This document shows positions 22,595 through 36,280 of a DNA stretch of 64,000 nucleotides, piece by piece. Positions within the stretch are counted from its first letter, which is position 1; each line of letters opens with the position of its first letter. Below the pieces are notes generated by a model, which was not told the DNA's origin, did not search any database, and saw only the letters and a list, made by a program, of their open reading frames with translations. The stretch is from contig NZ_BCWV01000005.1 in NCBI RefSeq assembly GCF_001894765.1, positions 124,001-188,000 of the forward strand, written 5' to 3'. Both the position numbers and the translations under genes were made by a program. This stretch comes from Rhodococcoides corynebacterioides NBRC 14404 (lineage in GTDB: Bacteria > Actinomycetota > Actinomycetes > Mycobacteriales > Mycobacteriaceae).

Positions 22595-23181
22595 TCGAAG
22601 AACTCGGCACGGTCACCGCGAAGGAGGACCTGGCGGACGCGGCCCGGTTCACCGTCGAGGGCGCCGTGGTCACCTCGGACGCCTCGCACGGGGACTCCAT
22701 CGCCGTCAACGGGGTGTGCCTGACCGTCGTCGAGGTGCGTGAGGGAGCGTTCACCGCCGACGTGATGCAGGAGACCCTGTCGCGCTCGTCGCTCGGGTCG
22801 CTTCGAGTCGGCAGCCGAGTCAATCTCGAACGCGCTGCGTCGCTCGGCTCCCGTCTCGGGGGCCACCTCGTGCAGGGCCACGTCGACGGCACGGGCACGG
22901 TGATCTCGCGCACGCCGTCGGAGAACTGGACGGTGGTGCGGGTGGCCCTGCCGCGCGAGGTCGCCCGGTACGTGGTGCACAAGGGGTCGATCACCGTGGA
23001 CGGGGTGTCGCTGACCGTGTCCGCGCTCGGCGGTACCGGCGACGACCAGTGGTTCGAGATCTCCCTGATTCCGACCACCCTCGGCCTGACGACCCTCGGC
23101 ACCGCCGAGCCGGGGACCACCGTCAACCTCGAGGTCGACGTGATCGCCAAGTACGTCGAGCGGCTGCAGAGCGCCGACTGA
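22579..23181 (+). CDS. ribE: riboflavin synthase alpha chain
   Basis: Dismutates two 6,7-dimethyl-8-ribityllumazine to riboflavin, 200 aa. It has the two internally similar lumazine-binding barrels: [12 protein letters not shown] with [13 protein letters not shown], and [12 protein letters not shown] with [11 protein letters not shown] 22579 follows CAGGAG and lies within the ribD end. In M. tuberculosis the P55 efflux pump and lprG lie between these genes; here they are not present. Confidence 0.97.
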   Translation: MFTGIVEELGTVTAKEDLADAARFTVEGAVVTSDASHGDSIAVNGVCLTVVEVREGAFTADVMQETLSRSSLGSLRVGSRVNLERAASLGSRLGGHLVQGHVDGTGTVISRTPSENWTVVRVALPREVARYVVHKGSITVDGVSLTVSALGGTGDDQWFEISLIPTTLGLTTLGTAEPGTTVNLEVDVIAKYVERLQSAD

Positions 23182-23229
23182 ACACCGACAGACCACCGAC
23201 CGAGCGCCGGGCCGACCGGGCCCGGACCG

Positions 23230-23235
23230 TAGGCT
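23230..23235 (+). promoter_or_regulatory. candidate -10 box upstream of ribBA
   Basis: TAGGCT, the same hexamer as before gap and rpe, lies 58 bases before the ribBA GTG. The 112-base ribE-ribBA gap lacks the conserved blocks of an FMN riboswitch. A GC-rich hairpin (CGCCCGC at 23251-23257 with GCGGGCG at 23264-23270) falls in the would-be leader. Confidence 0.4.
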
Positions 23236-23250
23236 GGTAGGGACCGACCC

Positions 23251-23270
23251 CGCCCGCACCGCCGCGGGCG
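23251..23270 (+). other. GC hairpin in the ribBA leader
   Basis: CGCCCGC and GCGGGCG form a 7-bp stem around a 6-base loop between the ribBA -10-like box and the start codon. It could be a leader structure affecting translation or the end of the ribD-ribE transcript. There is no T-tract, so either role is unproven. Confidence 0.45.
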
Positions 23271-23293
23271 GCCTGACGTGGGGAGCGCGACGC

Positions 23294-25524
<2,231 letters not shown>

Positions 25525-25528
<4 letters not shown>

Positions 25529-27513
25529 CCGCCGGCGACGGTGCCCTCCCGCCGAGGATCCGCGCCGCCGGACCACCCGGTCTCCGTCCGCACGAGCGCG
25601 CTCGACCCGCTGGTCTGATCGGCGAGCGACACCTGATGGCCGCGCTCGCGCAATCCCTGCACCAGGGGATCGTTCGCCCCGTCGTTCGCGGTGTCGATCG
25701 CCGGATGCTCGCCGCCGACGTTGGTGGTGGGGGAGTTGGACGCGCCCACGTTGACCATCGACACGGCCTGTTGCGGGTCGAGGCCCCAGTCGAGCATCGC
25801 GACGAGGTTCTTCACGACGTACTGGATGATCGCCGACCCGCCCGGTGAGCCGGTGACGAGTCGGACATCGCCCCGCCCGCCGTCCTCGTCCCGGTCGAAG
25901 ACCACGGTCGGCGCCATCGAGCTGCGCGGACGCTTGCCCGGCTCGACGCGGTTGGCAACCGGCCCGTCCGGTCCGTCGGGGGAGGCGGAGAAGTCGGTCA
26001 GCTGGTTGTTGAGCAGGAACCCCTCGGTCATGTGGAACGAGCCGAACGCCGATTCCACCGTCGTCGTCATCGACGCCACGTCCCCGTCGCGATCGGCGAC
26101 GACGATGTGGGAGGTGCCCGACTCCGGACCGCGGTAGCTGCTCATCGGTACCGGCCCGAAATCTCCGGCGACGGCGGTGCCCATGCTGCGGCCGGGGTCG
26201 ACGGTCGCGGCACGCGAACGCAGGTAGTCCGGGTCGAGCAGCGCATCCGGCGACCCGCCGGGCAGCGGGATGTAGTCGGGATCGGCGACGTACTTGTCCC
26301 GATCCGCGTAGGCGAGCCGCTCTGCCTCCGCGATCAGGTGGGCGGCCCGCGGATCGGGCACGCCACCGTCGACCTCGGTGTCCCGGGGCGGGTACTGCGC
26401 CAGGTCGAACGCGGACAGGATGCCGAGGGTCTGCGCCACGGCGATACCGCCGGACGACGGCCCGGGCATGCCGCAGACCACCGCCTCCCGATAGTCGCCG
26501 CAGACGGGATCACGATCGATCACGCGGTAGGACGCCAGATCGTCGAGCGTGAGGCGACCCGCGGTGCGTCCGGCGGTGGTGTCGGCGACGGCGTCGACGA
26601 TCGACTGCGCGATGGACCCGGTGTAGAACGCGTCGGCGCCGTCGGTGGCGATCGCGCCCAGCGTCTTCGCCATCGCGGGGTTGGTCAGCACCGTGCCGGC
26701 GGACTTCGGTGATCCGTCCGGCTCCAGGAAGTAGGCGGCCGACGGCGGATCGAGGGCGAGTTGCGGCGCGGACCCGGCGATGGACGACGCCATGCGCTCG
26801 CCGATCGGGAAGCCGTCGTCGGCCAGCCGCACCGCCGGGTCGAACAGGTCACGCCAGGCGGTACGACCGTGATCGGCGTGGACTCGATCGAGCAGACGCA
26901 CCGCACCCGGCACGCCGACGGCGCGGCCGCTGGACCGGGCGTCGGGAACCGGTGCGCCGAGGTTCGCCGGACGATCGGTCGGGGGGACGTCGTCGACGTA
27001 GCGGAGGTAGTCGCCGGTCGCCGAGGCCGGCGCCGTCTCGCGCCCGTCGTAGGCCTGCAGCTCGCCGGTCTCGCCGTCGAGGTACATCAGGAACGCGCCG
27101 CCGCCGATACCGGAGCTCTGCGGCTCGACGAGGCCGAGCACCGTCTGCGCTGTCACCAGGGCGTCGGCGGCGGTCCCGCCGTCCCGCAGCACCGCGCAGG
27201 CCGCCTCGGTGGCGAGGGGATTGGCGGTGGCCACCGAGTACTCGGACGTGGTCACCGCGGACATCCCGGTCCGGTAGCCCGTGCCGATCTCCGGGGCCCC
27301 GTCCGCCCCCGTGCCCGGCGCGCCGGTGACGGGCGTGCCCCCGCCCGCCGCGGCGCAGGCCTCGGCCGAACCGTTCGACGCCGTGGAGGAGTCGGACGAG
27401 TCCTCGTCGGACGACGATCCGGACGTGCAGCCGGTCGCGGCCAGGGTGGCGGCGATCATCACCGCGGCCGCACGTCGAAGGGGGCGGCGGGTGGGCCGGT
27501 CGGCGGTCGTCAT
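25525..27513 (-). CDS. ggt: gamma-glutamyltransferase, predicted lipoprotein
   Basis: 662 aa Ntn-hydrolase that cleaves or transfers gamma-glutamyl groups from glutathione-like donors outside the cytoplasm. The N-terminus has RRAAAV then a hydrophobic stretch ending ATLAATGC, a probable lipobox at Cys29, followed by a Ser/Asp-rich linker. The large subunit carries [12 protein letters not shown] and the autoprocessing Thr467 lies in [14 protein letters not shown]. The small subunit carries [11 protein letters not shown] and [12 protein letters not shown]. All key residues look intact, so maturation to two chains is expected. It is encoded opposite its neighbours, divergent from uvrC and convergent on the PH gene. 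The natural donor in this thiol background (mycothiol rather than glutathione) is uncertain. Confidence 0.93.
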
Positions 27514-27619
27514 CGCTCCATCACACCCTGCCCGGGCGTTCCCCGAGGCACTTCGGCGAACTCGTTCGCCGGGCGAAGCACCGCCCCGGCGTCGCGCGGG
27601 ACGTGTCGCACCCGGCGAC

Positions 27620-27625
27620 TAACCT
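27620..27625 (+). promoter_or_regulatory. -10-like hexamer of uvrC
   Basis: TAACCT (TANNNT) ends 7 bases before the uvrC GTG at 27633, predicting a leaderless message. It lies in the 119-base divergent region shared with ggt. This supports 27633 rather than the in-frame GTG at 27603 as the start. Confidence 0.5.
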
Positions 27626-27632
27626 GGTTCCC

Positions 27633-29807
27633 GTGCCCGACCCCGCTACATACCGCCCGGCCACCGGGACCATCCCGGTCGAGCCCGGCGTCTACAAGTT
27701 CCGCGACCCGCATGGACGCGTGATCTACGTCGGCAAGGCCAAGAGCCTGCGCAGCCGTCTCAATTCGTACTTCGCCGACATCGCGGGCCTGCATCCGCGT
27801 ACCCGCCAGATGGTCACGACGGCGGCGTCCGTCGAGTGGACGGTGGTCACCACCGAGGTCGAGGCGCTGCAGCTCGAGTACAACTGGATCAAGGAGTTCG
27901 ACCCGCGCTTCAACGTCCGGTACCGGGACGACAAGAGCTATCCCATGCTCGCGGTCACCATGAACGAGGAGTACCCGCGGCTGTTCGTCTACCGGGGGCC
28001 GCGTCGGAAGGGCGTGCGGTACTTCGGCCCGTACGCCCATGCCTGGGCCATTCGCGAGACTCTCGACCTGCTGCTCCGTGTCTTCCCGGCCCGTACCTGC
28101 TCCGCCGGCGTGTTCAAGCGACACGGTCAGATCGGCCGTCCCTGCCTGCTCGGCTACATCGACAAGTGCTCGGCGCCGTGCATCGATCGCGTGTCGGCCG
28201 CGGAGCACCGCCGCACCGTCGTGGACTTCTGCGACTTCCTGTCGGGCAAGACGGACAAGCTGGTTCGTGAGCTCGAGAACCGGATGCAGGCCGCGTCCGA
28301 GGATCTGGACTTCGAGGCCGCCGCGCGCCTGCGGGACGACATCGGCGCTCTCAAGCGCGCCCTGGAGAAGCAGGCCGTGGTGCTCGGCGACGGGACCGAC
28401 GCCGACCTGGTGGCCTTCGCCGGTGACGATCTCGAGGCCGCGGTGCAGGTGTTCCACGTCCGCGGCGGTCGTGTTCGCGGACAACGCGGCTGGGTCGTCG
28501 AGAAGGCCGGCGAGGTCGTCGAGAGCGGCCTCGGGTCGGACTCCGATTCCGCGTCGGCCACGGATCCCGGCGGCGACGCCGCAATCGACCCCCGCGGCGA
28601 CGCCGCGCTGGTCTCGCAGTTCCTCACGCAGTTCTACGGCGAGCAGGCGGCGCTGTCGGCCACCACCGACGAGGGTGCCGCCACCGCGGTGCCGCGCGAG
28701 GTGTTGGTGCCGGTTCTCCCGCCGGACGCCGAGGAGATCACCGCCTGGCTCTCGGAGCTGCGGGGATCGTCGGTCAAGCTGCGGGTGCCGCAGCGCGGCG
28801 ACAAGAAGGCGCTGGCCGAGACGGTGGCGCGGAACGCCAAGGAAGCGCTGCAACAGCACAAGATGAAGCGGGCCGGCGACTTCACGTCGCGCTCGGCCGC
28901 GCTGCAGGGCATCCAGGAAGCCCTCGATCTCGACTCCGCCCCGCTGCGGATCGAGTGCATCGACATCTCGCACGTCCAGGGCACCGACGTGGTCGCCTCG
29001 CTGGTCGTGTTCGAGGACGGACTGCCCCGCAAGAGCGACTACCGCCACTACGCCATCAAGGAGGCGGCGGGCGACGGTCGCTCCGACGACGTCGCGAGCA
29101 TCGCCGAGGTCACCCGGCGGCGGTTCCTCCGGCACGGCAAGGACTCGGGGGGCGATCTGGCTCCCGAGGCCGCGCTGGACCCGCAGACCGGTCGGCCGCG
29201 GCGGTTCGCGTATCCGCCGAATCTCTTCGTCGTCGACGGCGGCGCTCCGCAGGTTGCCGCGGCCGCCGCGGTGCTCGACGACCTCGGCGTCACCGACGTG
29301 GCCGTCGTCGGTCTGGCCAAACGGCTCGAGGAAGTCTGGGTGCCGGGCGAGGCCGATCCGGTGATCCTGCCCCGCACCAGCGAGTCACTGTTCCTGCTGC
29401 AGCGCGTCCGCGACGAGGCCCACCGGTTCGCCATCACCTTCCACCGCAGCAAGCGCAGCAAGCGGATGACCGCCTCGGCGTTGGATTCCGTCCGCGGTCT
29501 CGGCGAGGCGCGTCGCAACGCCCTGGTGTCGCACTTCGGCTCGGTGGCCAAGCTCAAGCAGGCGCAGGTGTCCGAGATCGTCGAGGTGCCCGGCATCGGG
29601 GAGACCACGGCGAGGGCCGTGCTCGACGCCCTGGGGGTGAGCGCTGCGCCCGACTCGCCCGAATCGTCCGAGTCGACGGACACCGACGTCGCGGTCGCAC
29701 CGGACGGGCCGGTGCGCCATGATGGGGCCGACGACGAGGCCGGAGTCGACCGTTCCGCAGCGGAGCCGGCGAACGCGGTCTCGGGAACAGGATCGGTCGG
29801 CGAGTGA
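27633..29807 (+). CDS. uvrC: excinuclease ABC subunit C, extended tail
   Basis: Makes both incisions in nucleotide excision repair. Domains: GIY-YIG nuclease ([19 protein letters not shown], ~residues 20-95), cysteine-rich patch ([13 protein letters not shown]), UVR helix hairpin (~205-240), RNase H-like 5' nuclease ([28 protein letters not shown]), and tandem HhH (~640-670). At 724 aa it is roughly 75 residues longer than M. tuberculosis UvrC. The excess is in two low-complexity pieces: an insert with [14 protein letters not shown] near residue 310, and a Ser/Asp/Glu-rich tail after the HhH. It overlaps rapZ by 4 bases. Confidence 0.96.
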   Translation: MPDPATYRPATGTIPVEPGVYKFRDPHGRVIYVGKAKSLRSRLNSYFADIAGLHPRTRQMVTTAASVEWTVVTTEVEALQLEYNWIKEFDPRFNVRYRDDKSYPMLAVTMNEEYPRLFVYRGPRRKGVRYFGPYAHAWAIRETLDLLLRVFPARTCSAGVFKRHGQIGRPCLLGYIDKCSAPCIDRVSAAEHRRTVVDFCDFLSGKTDKLVRELENRMQAASEDLDFEAAARLRDDIGALKRALEKQAVVLGDGTDADLVAFAGDDLEAAVQVFHVRGGRVRGQRGWVVEKAGEVVESGLGSDSDSASATDPGGDAAIDPRGDAALVSQFLTQFYGEQAALSATTDEGAATAVPREVLVPVLPPDAEEITAWLSELRGSSVKLRVPQRGDKKALAETVARNAKEALQQHKMKRAGDFTSRSAALQGIQEALDLDSAPLRIECIDISHVQGTDVVASLVVFEDGLPRKSDYRHYAIKEAAGDGRSDDVASIAEVTRRRFLRHGKDSGGDLAPEAALDPQTGRPRRFAYPPNLFVVDGGAPQVAAAAAVLDDLGVTDVAVVGLAKRLEEVWVPGEADPVILPRTSESLFLLQRVRDEAHRFAITFHRSKRSKRMTASALDSVRGLGEARRNALVSHFGSVAKLKQAQVSEIVEVPGIGETTARAVLDALGVSAAPDSPESSESTDTDVAVAPDGPVRHDGADDEAGVDRSAAEPANAVSGTGSVGE

Positions 29808-30742
29808 CATCACCACGGACGGACGGCGGTCGGGACACGGCAGGAGACACCGTGCACACCGGGAACACCGACGACATCGAGGTCGCGCTGGTCACCGGCC
29901 TCTCGGGTGCGGGGCTGGGGACGGCCGCCAAGGTGCTCGAGGACCTCGGGTGGTACGTGGCGGACAACATGCCGCCGGAGCTCATCGGTCGGATGATCGA
30001 GATCGGGCGGTCCGCGGAGCCGCGGCTGGAGCGGCTCGCGTTGGTGGTGGACGTGCGCAGCCGACTGTTCAACGGCGACGTCCCGAGCCTGCTCGGTGAC
30101 CTCGCGGCGGCCGACGTGCGCCCGCGGGTGCTGTTCCTCGACGCGTCCGACGACGTTCTGATCCGGCGGTTCGAGTCGGTCCGGCGCAGCCATCCGCTGC
30201 AGAACTACGGCGCCGACGGCACGTTGAGCGAGGGCATCGCACGCGAGCGCGCGCGATTGGCGCCGGTGAAGGAACGCGCCCACCTGGTGATCGACACCAG
30301 CGTGCTGTCGGTCCACGGGCTGCGCGAACGCATCGCCGCGGCGTTCGGCGACGAGGCGGCCGGCACGGTCGCCGTCACCGTGGAATCGTTCGGCTTCAAG
30401 TACGGCCTGCCCCTCGACGCGGACGTGTTGTGCGACATGCGCTTCCTGCCGAATCCGCACTGGGTACCGGACCTGCGCGCCCGCACGGGGCAGGATCCGG
30501 AGGTGGCGAACTACGTGCTGACCCAACCGGGCGCGGACGAGTACCTCGACCTCTATCACCGGCTGCTGGTGCTGACCCTCGCCGGGTACCGGCGCGAGGG
30601 CAAGCGGTACATGACCGTCGGGGTCGGCTGCACGGGCGGCAAACACCGCAGCGTCGCGGTCACGGAGGCCCTCGCGGCCCGACTCCGCCGGGACGACGAC
30701 ACGACGGTGCGGGTGGTGCACCGGGATCTGGGCCGCGAGTGA
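29804..30742 (+). CDS. rapZ: RapZ/YvcJ family P-loop nucleotide-binding protein
   Basis: 312 aa. In E. coli RapZ senses glucosamine-6-phosphate and binds small RNAs; in actinobacteria its role is less clear. The C-terminal RNA-binding-type domain is well kept ([37 protein letters not shown]). The N-terminal P-loop reads GLSGAGLGT, so the Walker A lysine is replaced by leucine; mycobacterial homologues have arginine there. Nucleotide hydrolysis is therefore doubtful. The first 22 residues are variable and a GTG at 29852 is an alternative start. It is the second gene of the conserved uvrC-rapZ-yvcK-whiA set, overlapping both neighbours by 4 bases. Confidence 0.93.
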   Translation: MTSPRTDGGRDTAGDTVHTGNTDDIEVALVTGLSGAGLGTAAKVLEDLGWYVADNMPPELIGRMIEIGRSAEPRLERLALVVDVRSRLFNGDVPSLLGDLAAADVRPRVLFLDASDDVLIRRFESVRRSHPLQNYGADGTLSEGIARERARLAPVKERAHLVIDTSVLSVHGLRERIAAAFGDEAAGTVAVTVESFGFKYGLPLDADVLCDMRFLPNPHWVPDLRARTGQDPEVANYVLTQPGADEYLDLYHRLLVLTLAGYRREGKRYMTVGVGCTGGKHRSVAVTEALAARLRRDDDTTVRVVHRDLGRE

Positions 30743-31740
30743 ACTCCGAGTCCGTGGTGCACGCGCCGCGCATCGTGGCACTCGGCGGTGGTCACGGGTT
30801 GTACGCCACGCTGTCCGCCGTCCGACGCCTCTCCGACGACGTCACGGCCGTCGTCACCGTCGCCGACGACGGCGGATCGTCGGGCCGACTGCGGGCCGAG
30901 CTCGGGATGATCCCGCCCGGTGATCTCCGAATGGCGCTCGCCGCGCTGGCGGGCAAGGACCCCCGGAGCGGTCTGTGGGCCGAGGTGGTGCAGCACCGTT
31001 TCGGCGGCAACGGCGCCCTGGCCGGGCACAGTGTCGGCAACCTCCTGCTCGCCGGGCTGACCGAGGTGCTCGGTGATCCGGTACTCGCCCTCGACGAACT
31101 CGGCCGCGTGCTGGACGTGGCGGGCCGGGTTCTGCCGATGTCCCCGGTGGCCCTCGACATCGAGGCGGACGTCTCCGGCCTCGAGGAGGACCCCCGGGTC
31201 AGTCGCGTGATCCGCGGACAGGTGGCGGTCGCGACGACACCCGGCAAGGTGCGTCGGGTCCGCCTGCGGCCGGCCGATCCGCCGGCCACGGACTCGTCGG
31301 CGCGCGCGATCGAGCGGGCGGAGCTGGTGGTGCTGGGTCCGGGTTCCTGGTTCTCCAGCGTGCTCCCGCACGTCCTGGTGCCCGATCTCTTCGCCGCGCT
31401 GGCGACCACCGCGGCGCGCAAGGTGCTCGTGCTCAACCTCGGTCCGGAGCCGGGGGAGACCGCGGGATTCTCGGCGGAACGCCATCTGCACGTACTGTCC
31501 CAACACGCGCCCGGTTTGCGGGTGCACCACGTGGTGGTCGACTCCGCGTCGGTCCCGCCGGGGTCCGAACGCGAGCATCTCGCCCGCGCGGCCGCCCTGT
31601 TCGGCGCGGACGTCGTCTACGCGGACGTGGCGTCGGATGCGGTCCGCACCCACGATCCCGCCGCACTCGCGCGCGTTCTCGCCGCGCTGGCCGGCGGTAC
31701 CGACAGCAGTGACAGGAAGGACACCTCGTCGTGGCCATGA
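30739..31740 (+). CDS. yvcK: YvcK/CuvA family protein (gluconeogenesis factor)
   Basis: 333 aa, CofD-like fold. Homologues are needed for growth on gluconeogenic carbon sources and for cell shape, and bind UDP-sugars. Family motifs: [59 protein letters not shown] and [17 protein letters not shown] 30739 overlaps rapZ by 4 bases. Its end overlaps whiA by 10 bases, and the whiA ribosome binding site lies within it. Confidence 0.94.
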   Translation: MNSESVVHAPRIVALGGGHGLYATLSAVRRLSDDVTAVVTVADDGGSSGRLRAELGMIPPGDLRMALAALAGKDPRSGLWAEVVQHRFGGNGALAGHSVGNLLLAGLTEVLGDPVLALDELGRVLDVAGRVLPMSPVALDIEADVSGLEEDPRVSRVIRGQVAVATTPGKVRRVRLRPADPPATDSSARAIERAELVVLGPGSWFSSVLPHVLVPDLFAALATTAARKVLVLNLGPEPGETAGFSAERHLHVLSQHAPGLRVHHVVVDSASVPPGSEREHLARAAALFGADVVYADVASDAVRTHDPAALARVLAALAGGTDSSDRKDTSSWP

Positions 31741-32714
31741 CAGCCGACGTCAAGGACGAACTCAGCAGGCTGACCGAGTCGAAGGCGTCGGCTCGGAAGG
31801 CCGAGGTCTCCGCGCTCCTGCGGTTCGCCGGGGGGCTCCACATCGTGGCGGGGCGCGTCGTGGTGGAGGCCGAGGTGGACCAGCTGTCCATCGCGCGGCG
31901 CCTGCGGCGGGAGATCTTCGACCTGTTCGGTTACGGCGCGGACGTGCACGTGGTGGGGGCCGGCGGTCTGCGCAAGAGCACCCGATGGGTGGTTCGGGTG
32001 GCCAAGGACGGTGAGGCCCTCGCCCGGCAGACGGGATTGCTGGATCTGCGGGGCCGGCCCGTCCGTGGTCTGCCCGCGCAGGTGGTCGGCGGAACCGTCG
32101 CCGATGCGGGTGCGGCCTGGCGCGGCGCCTTCCTCGCCCACGGTTCGCTGACCGAGCCCGGTCGCTCGTCCGCGCTCGAGGTCAGCTGCCCCGGGCCGGA
32201 GGCGGCTCTGGCACTGGTGGGTGCCGCACGTCGTCTCGGCGTCGCCGCGAAGGCGCGCGAGGTCCGTGGGGCCGACCGTGTGGTGGTGCGCGACGGTGAG
32301 GCCATCGGCGCGCTGCTCACCCACATGGGCGCGCAGGACACCCGCCTGACGTGGGAGGAGCGGCGGATGCGCCGCGAGGTGCGGGCCACGGCGAACCGCC
32401 TCGCCAACTTCGACGACGCGAACCTCCGCCGGTCCGCCCGCGCGGCGGTGGCGGCCGCGGCTCGGGTCGAGCGTGCTCTGGCCATCCTGGGCGACGACGT
32501 CCCGGACCATCTCGCGGCCGCCGGTCATCTGCGGGTCCAGCATCGTCAGGCCTCGCTCGAGGAGCTGGGACAGCTGGCCGATCCGCCGATGACCAAGGAC
32601 GCGGTGGCGGGCCGCATTCGTCGGCTGCTGTCGATGGCGGACCGCAAGGCCAAGGACACCGGGGTCCCGGACACCGAGTCCGCGGTCACGGCGGAACTGC
32701 TCGACGAGGCCTGA
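31731..32714 (+). CDS. whiA: WhiA sporulation/cell-division regulator
   Basis: 327 aa DNA-binding protein with an inactive LAGLIDADG homing-endonuclease-like N-terminal domain and a C-terminal helix-turn-helix ([32 protein letters not shown]). In Streptomyces it works with WhiB to turn on division genes. Highly conserved here: [62 protein letters not shown] 31731 is favoured over ATG 31737 because AGGAAGG (31714-31720) is better spaced for it. It is the end of the uvrC operon. Confidence 0.97.
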   Translation: MAMTADVKDELSRLTESKASARKAEVSALLRFAGGLHIVAGRVVVEAEVDQLSIARRLRREIFDLFGYGADVHVVGAGGLRKSTRWVVRVAKDGEALARQTGLLDLRGRPVRGLPAQVVGGTVADAGAAWRGAFLAHGSLTEPGRSSALEVSCPGPEAALALVGAARRLGVAAKAREVRGADRVVVRDGEAIGALLTHMGAQDTRLTWEERRMRREVRATANRLANFDDANLRRSARAAVAAAARVERALAILGDDVPDHLAAAGHLRVQHRQASLEELGQLADPPMTKDAVAGRIRRLLSMADRKAKDTGVPDTESAVTAELLDEA

Positions 32715-32746
32715 GGGCACCCGTCGAGAGCACGGCCCCCGGGCAC

Positions 32747-32752
32747 TAGGCT
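32747..32752 (+). promoter_or_regulatory. candidate -10 box of the gap-pgk-tpiA operon
   Basis: TAGGCT lies in the 142-base whiA-gap gap, giving a leader of about 95-100 bases before the gap GTG. The leader ends with a strong AAGGAG (32845-32850), as expected for a highly expressed glycolytic operon. Confidence 0.45.
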
Positions 32753-32754
32753 GA

Positions 32755-33876
<1,122 letters not shown>

Positions 33877-33880
33877 CGCG

Positions 33881-35098
33881 ATGGCGGTCCAGACACTGCA
33901 GGACCTGATCGACGCGGGCGTCTCCGGACGCGGCGTCCTGGTGCGCGCGGACTTCAACGTCCCGCTCGACGGCGGCGAGATCACCGACGCCGGCCGGATC
34001 GAGGCGTCCCTGCCCACCCTGAACACCCTGCTCGAGGCGGGCGCCAAGCTCGTCGTGGTGGCTCACCTCGGTCGCCCGGAGGGCGCGCCGGACGCGAAGT
34101 ACTCGCTGGCGCCGGTGGCCGCGAAGCTCGGTGAGCTGCTCGGTCGGCACGTCCAGCTGGCCGGCGACGTCGTCGGGCAGGACGCCGAGGCTCGCGCCGA
34201 AGGACTCACCGACGGCGACGTGCTGTTGCTCGAGAACGTGCGGTTCGATCCGCGGGAGACCAGCAAGAACGACGACGAGCGCCTCGCGCTGGCGAAAGAG
34301 CTGGCCACGCTGGCCGGCGACGACGCGGCCTTCGTCTCCGACGGGTTCGGCGTGGTTCACCGCAAGCAGGCGTCGGTGTACGACGTCGCGACGCTGCTCC
34401 CGCACTACGCGGGCACGCTCGTCGCCACCGAGGTGGACGTGCTGACCCGGCTGACCGAGACCCCCGAGCGGCCGTACGCGGTGGTGCTCGGCGGATCCAA
34501 GGTCTCCGACAAGATCGGGGTCATCGAGGCGCTCGCGCCCAAGGTGGACACCCTGGTCATCGGTGGCGGCATGGCGTTCACGTTCCTCGCGGCACAGGGA
34601 TACTCGGTCGGCTCCTCGTTGCTGCAGGAGGATCGGATCGACACCTGCAAGGACCTGCTCGAGCGGTTCGGCGACGTGATCCACCTGCCCACCGACGTCG
34701 TGGTGGCGGACTCGTTCTCCGCCGACGCGGAGTCGAAGGTCGTGAAGGCGTCGGAGATCCCGGACGGCTGGATGGGCCTGGACGTGGGTCCGGACTCGGT
34801 GGATCGCTTCGACGCGGTGCTCGGCAACGCGAAGACGATCTTCTGGAACGGTCCCGCCGGCGTCTTCGAGTTCGAGAAGTTCTCGTCCGGCACCGCGGGG
34901 ATCGCGAAGTCGATCATCGCGGCCACCGCCAAGGGCGCGTTCAGCGTCGTCGGCGGCGGCGATTCCGCGGCGGCCGTGCGCACGCTGGGCCTGCCCGAGG
35001 ACGGCTTCTCGCACATCTCCACCGGCGGCGGCGCGTCGCTGGAGTACCTCGAGGGCAAGACCCTGCCGGGGCTGAACGTTCTGGAGGGTGACGCATGA
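33881..35098 (+). CDS. pgk: phosphoglycerate kinase
   Basis: Substrate-level ATP formation from 1,3-bisphosphoglycerate, 405 aa. Substrate-binding [15 protein letters not shown] and [15 protein letters not shown] are in the N-terminal domain. Nucleotide-binding [28 protein letters not shown] and [12 protein letters not shown] are in the C-terminal domain. It lies between gap and tpiA and overlaps tpiA by 4 bases. Confidence 0.99.
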   Translation: MAVQTLQDLIDAGVSGRGVLVRADFNVPLDGGEITDAGRIEASLPTLNTLLEAGAKLVVVAHLGRPEGAPDAKYSLAPVAAKLGELLGRHVQLAGDVVGQDAEARAEGLTDGDVLLLENVRFDPRETSKNDDERLALAKELATLAGDDAAFVSDGFGVVHRKQASVYDVATLLPHYAGTLVATEVDVLTRLTETPERPYAVVLGGSKVSDKIGVIEALAPKVDTLVIGGGMAFTFLAAQGYSVGSSLLQEDRIDTCKDLLERFGDVIHLPTDVVVADSFSADAESKVVKASEIPDGWMGLDVGPDSVDRFDAVLGNAKTIFWNGPAGVFEFEKFSSGTAGIAKSIIAATAKGAFSVVGGGDSAAAVRTLGLPEDGFSHISTGGGASLEYLEGKTLPGLNVLEGDA

Positions 35099-35880
35099 GC
35101 AGGACTCCGTTCATCGCGGGCAACTGGAAGATGAACCTCAACCACCTCGAGGCCATCGCTCTGGTGCAGAAGATCGCGTTCTCGCTGCCCGCGAAGTACT
35201 TCGAGAAGGTCGACGTCGCGGTCATCCCGCCGTTCACCGACATCCGCAGCGTGCAGACGCTGGTCGAGGGCGACAAGCTCCTGCTCACCTACGGTGCGCA
35301 GGACCTCTCGCCGCACGATCAGGGCGCGTACACCGGCGACATCAGCGGTGCGTTCCTGGCCAAGCTGGGCTGCACGTACGTCGTGGTGGGCCACTCCGAG
35401 CGTCGCGCCGGCCACGGCGAGGACGACGCGACGGTGCTGGCCAAGACCACGGCCGCGCTGAAGCACGGGCTCACGCCTATCGTCTGCATCGGCGAGGGTC
35501 TCGACGTGCGCGAGGCGGGCGAGCACGTCGCGCACAACCTCGAGCAGCTGCGCGGGTCGCTCGCGGGGTTGACGGCCGAGCAGATCGCGAAGATCGTCGT
35601 CGCGTACGAGCCGGTCTGGGCCATCGGGACCGGCAAGGTCGCGAGCGCGGCGGACGCCCAGGAGATGTGCGCCGCGGTGCGGACCGAACTGGCGTCGCTG
35701 GCGAACGTGGACACGGCCGCCGCGGTGCGCGTTCTCTACGGCGGCTCCGTCAGTTCGAAGAATGTCGGCGAGATCGTCGGGCAGACCGACGTCGACGGTG
35801 CCCTCGTCGGCGGCGCGTCGCTGAAGGCCGACGAGTTCGCGACACTGTGCGCGATCGCCGCGGGTGGACCGCTGCCCTGA
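35095..35880 (+). CDS. tpiA: triosephosphate isomerase
   Basis: 261 aa TIM barrel. Catalytic residues: Lys12 in AGNWKMN, His100 in VVVGHSERR and Glu172 in [12 protein letters not shown]. The phosphate-binding end [12 protein letters not shown] and [10 protein letters not shown] are intact. It is the last gene of gap-pgk-tpiA, followed 17 bases later by a strong hairpin. Confidence 0.99.
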   Translation: MSRTPFIAGNWKMNLNHLEAIALVQKIAFSLPAKYFEKVDVAVIPPFTDIRSVQTLVEGDKLLLTYGAQDLSPHDQGAYTGDISGAFLAKLGCTYVVVGHSERRAGHGEDDATVLAKTTAALKHGLTPIVCIGEGLDVREAGEHVAHNLEQLRGSLAGLTAEQIAKIVVAYEPVWAIGTGKVASAADAQEMCAAVRTELASLANVDTAAAVRVLYGGSVSSKNVGEIVGQTDVDGALVGGASLKADEFATLCAIAAGGPLP

Positions 35881-35897
35881 CGTTTCCGTTCCGCAGT

Positions 35898-35933
35898 CGA
35901 GAAAGGGCACGTCGGACGACGTGCCCTTTCTCG
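35898..35933 (+). terminator. strong hairpin downstream of tpiA
   Basis: A perfect 16-bp inverted repeat (35898-35913 and 35918-35933) encloses a 4-base GGAC loop. It starts 17 bases after the tpiA stop. There is no U-tract, so it is an I-shaped terminator of the kind common in actinobacteria, probably ending the gap-pgk-tpiA transcript and separating it from secG. Confidence 0.82.
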
Positions 35934-35952
35934 TCGGTCGGGGCCGGGCCTG

Positions 35953-35958
35953 TAGGAT
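35953..35958 (+). promoter_or_regulatory. -10-like hexamer of secG
   Basis: TAGGAT ends 8 bases before the secG ATG and lies 20 bases after the tpiA hairpin. No Shine-Dalgarno precedes secG. Both facts suggest a separate, leaderless secG transcript. Confidence 0.5.
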
Positions 35959-35966
35959 CGTCGATC

Positions 35967-36200
35967 ATGCGCACGTTCCTGGACATCCTGCTGGTGGTCA
36001 CCAGCATCGCTCTGCTGGTCTTCGTCCTGCTGCACCGCGGCAAGGGTGGCGGCCTGTCGAGCCTGTTCGGCGGCGGCGTCCAGTCCTCCCTGTCCGGGTC
36101 CTCGGTGGTGGAGAAGAACCTGGACCGCGTCACGGTCTTCACGGGCATCGTCTGGCTGATCTGCATCCTCGGCATCGGCCTCGAGATCAAGTTCGCCTGA
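35967..36200 (+). CDS. secG: preprotein translocase subunit SecG
   Basis: 77 aa inner-membrane partner of SecYE that helps cycle proteins across the membrane. Two transmembrane helices (about residues 4-23 and 56-74) flank the conserved cytosolic loop HRGKGGGLSSLFGGGVQSSL, typical of SecG. The frame is open far upstream through tpiA in another frame, but only this segment is SecG-like and it has its own -10-like box. Same position after tpiA as in mycobacteria. Confidence 0.96.
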   Translation: MRTFLDILLVVTSIALLVFVLLHRGKGGGLSSLFGGGVQSSLSGSSVVEKNLDRVTVFTGIVWLICILGIGLEIKFA

Positions 36201-36268
36201 CCCTTCTCCACCGTCCGATGTGACGGGGAGCACTCGTGGGCCGGGCCGCCTTCCGGCCGAGCGGCGGC

Positions 36269-36274
36269 GATACT
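36269..36274 (+). promoter_or_regulatory. -10-like hexamer of ppc
   Basis: GATACT shares four of six positions with TATAAT and ends 6 bases before the ppc ATG at 36281. It supports that ATG as the start of a leaderless message rather than the in-frame GTG at 36236, which would place the hexamer inside the gene. Confidence 0.42.
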
Positions 36275-36280
36275 GACTCC

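Noticed and set aside
23182-23293. FMN riboswitch upstream of ribBA
   Set aside because: Only 112 bases, and none of the conserved FMN aptamer blocks is present; only a simple GC hairpin and a -10-like box are seen.
36236-36280. Upstream GTG start for ppc
   Set aside because: The extra 15 residues look non-coding and the -10-like box at 36269-36274 would fall inside the gene.
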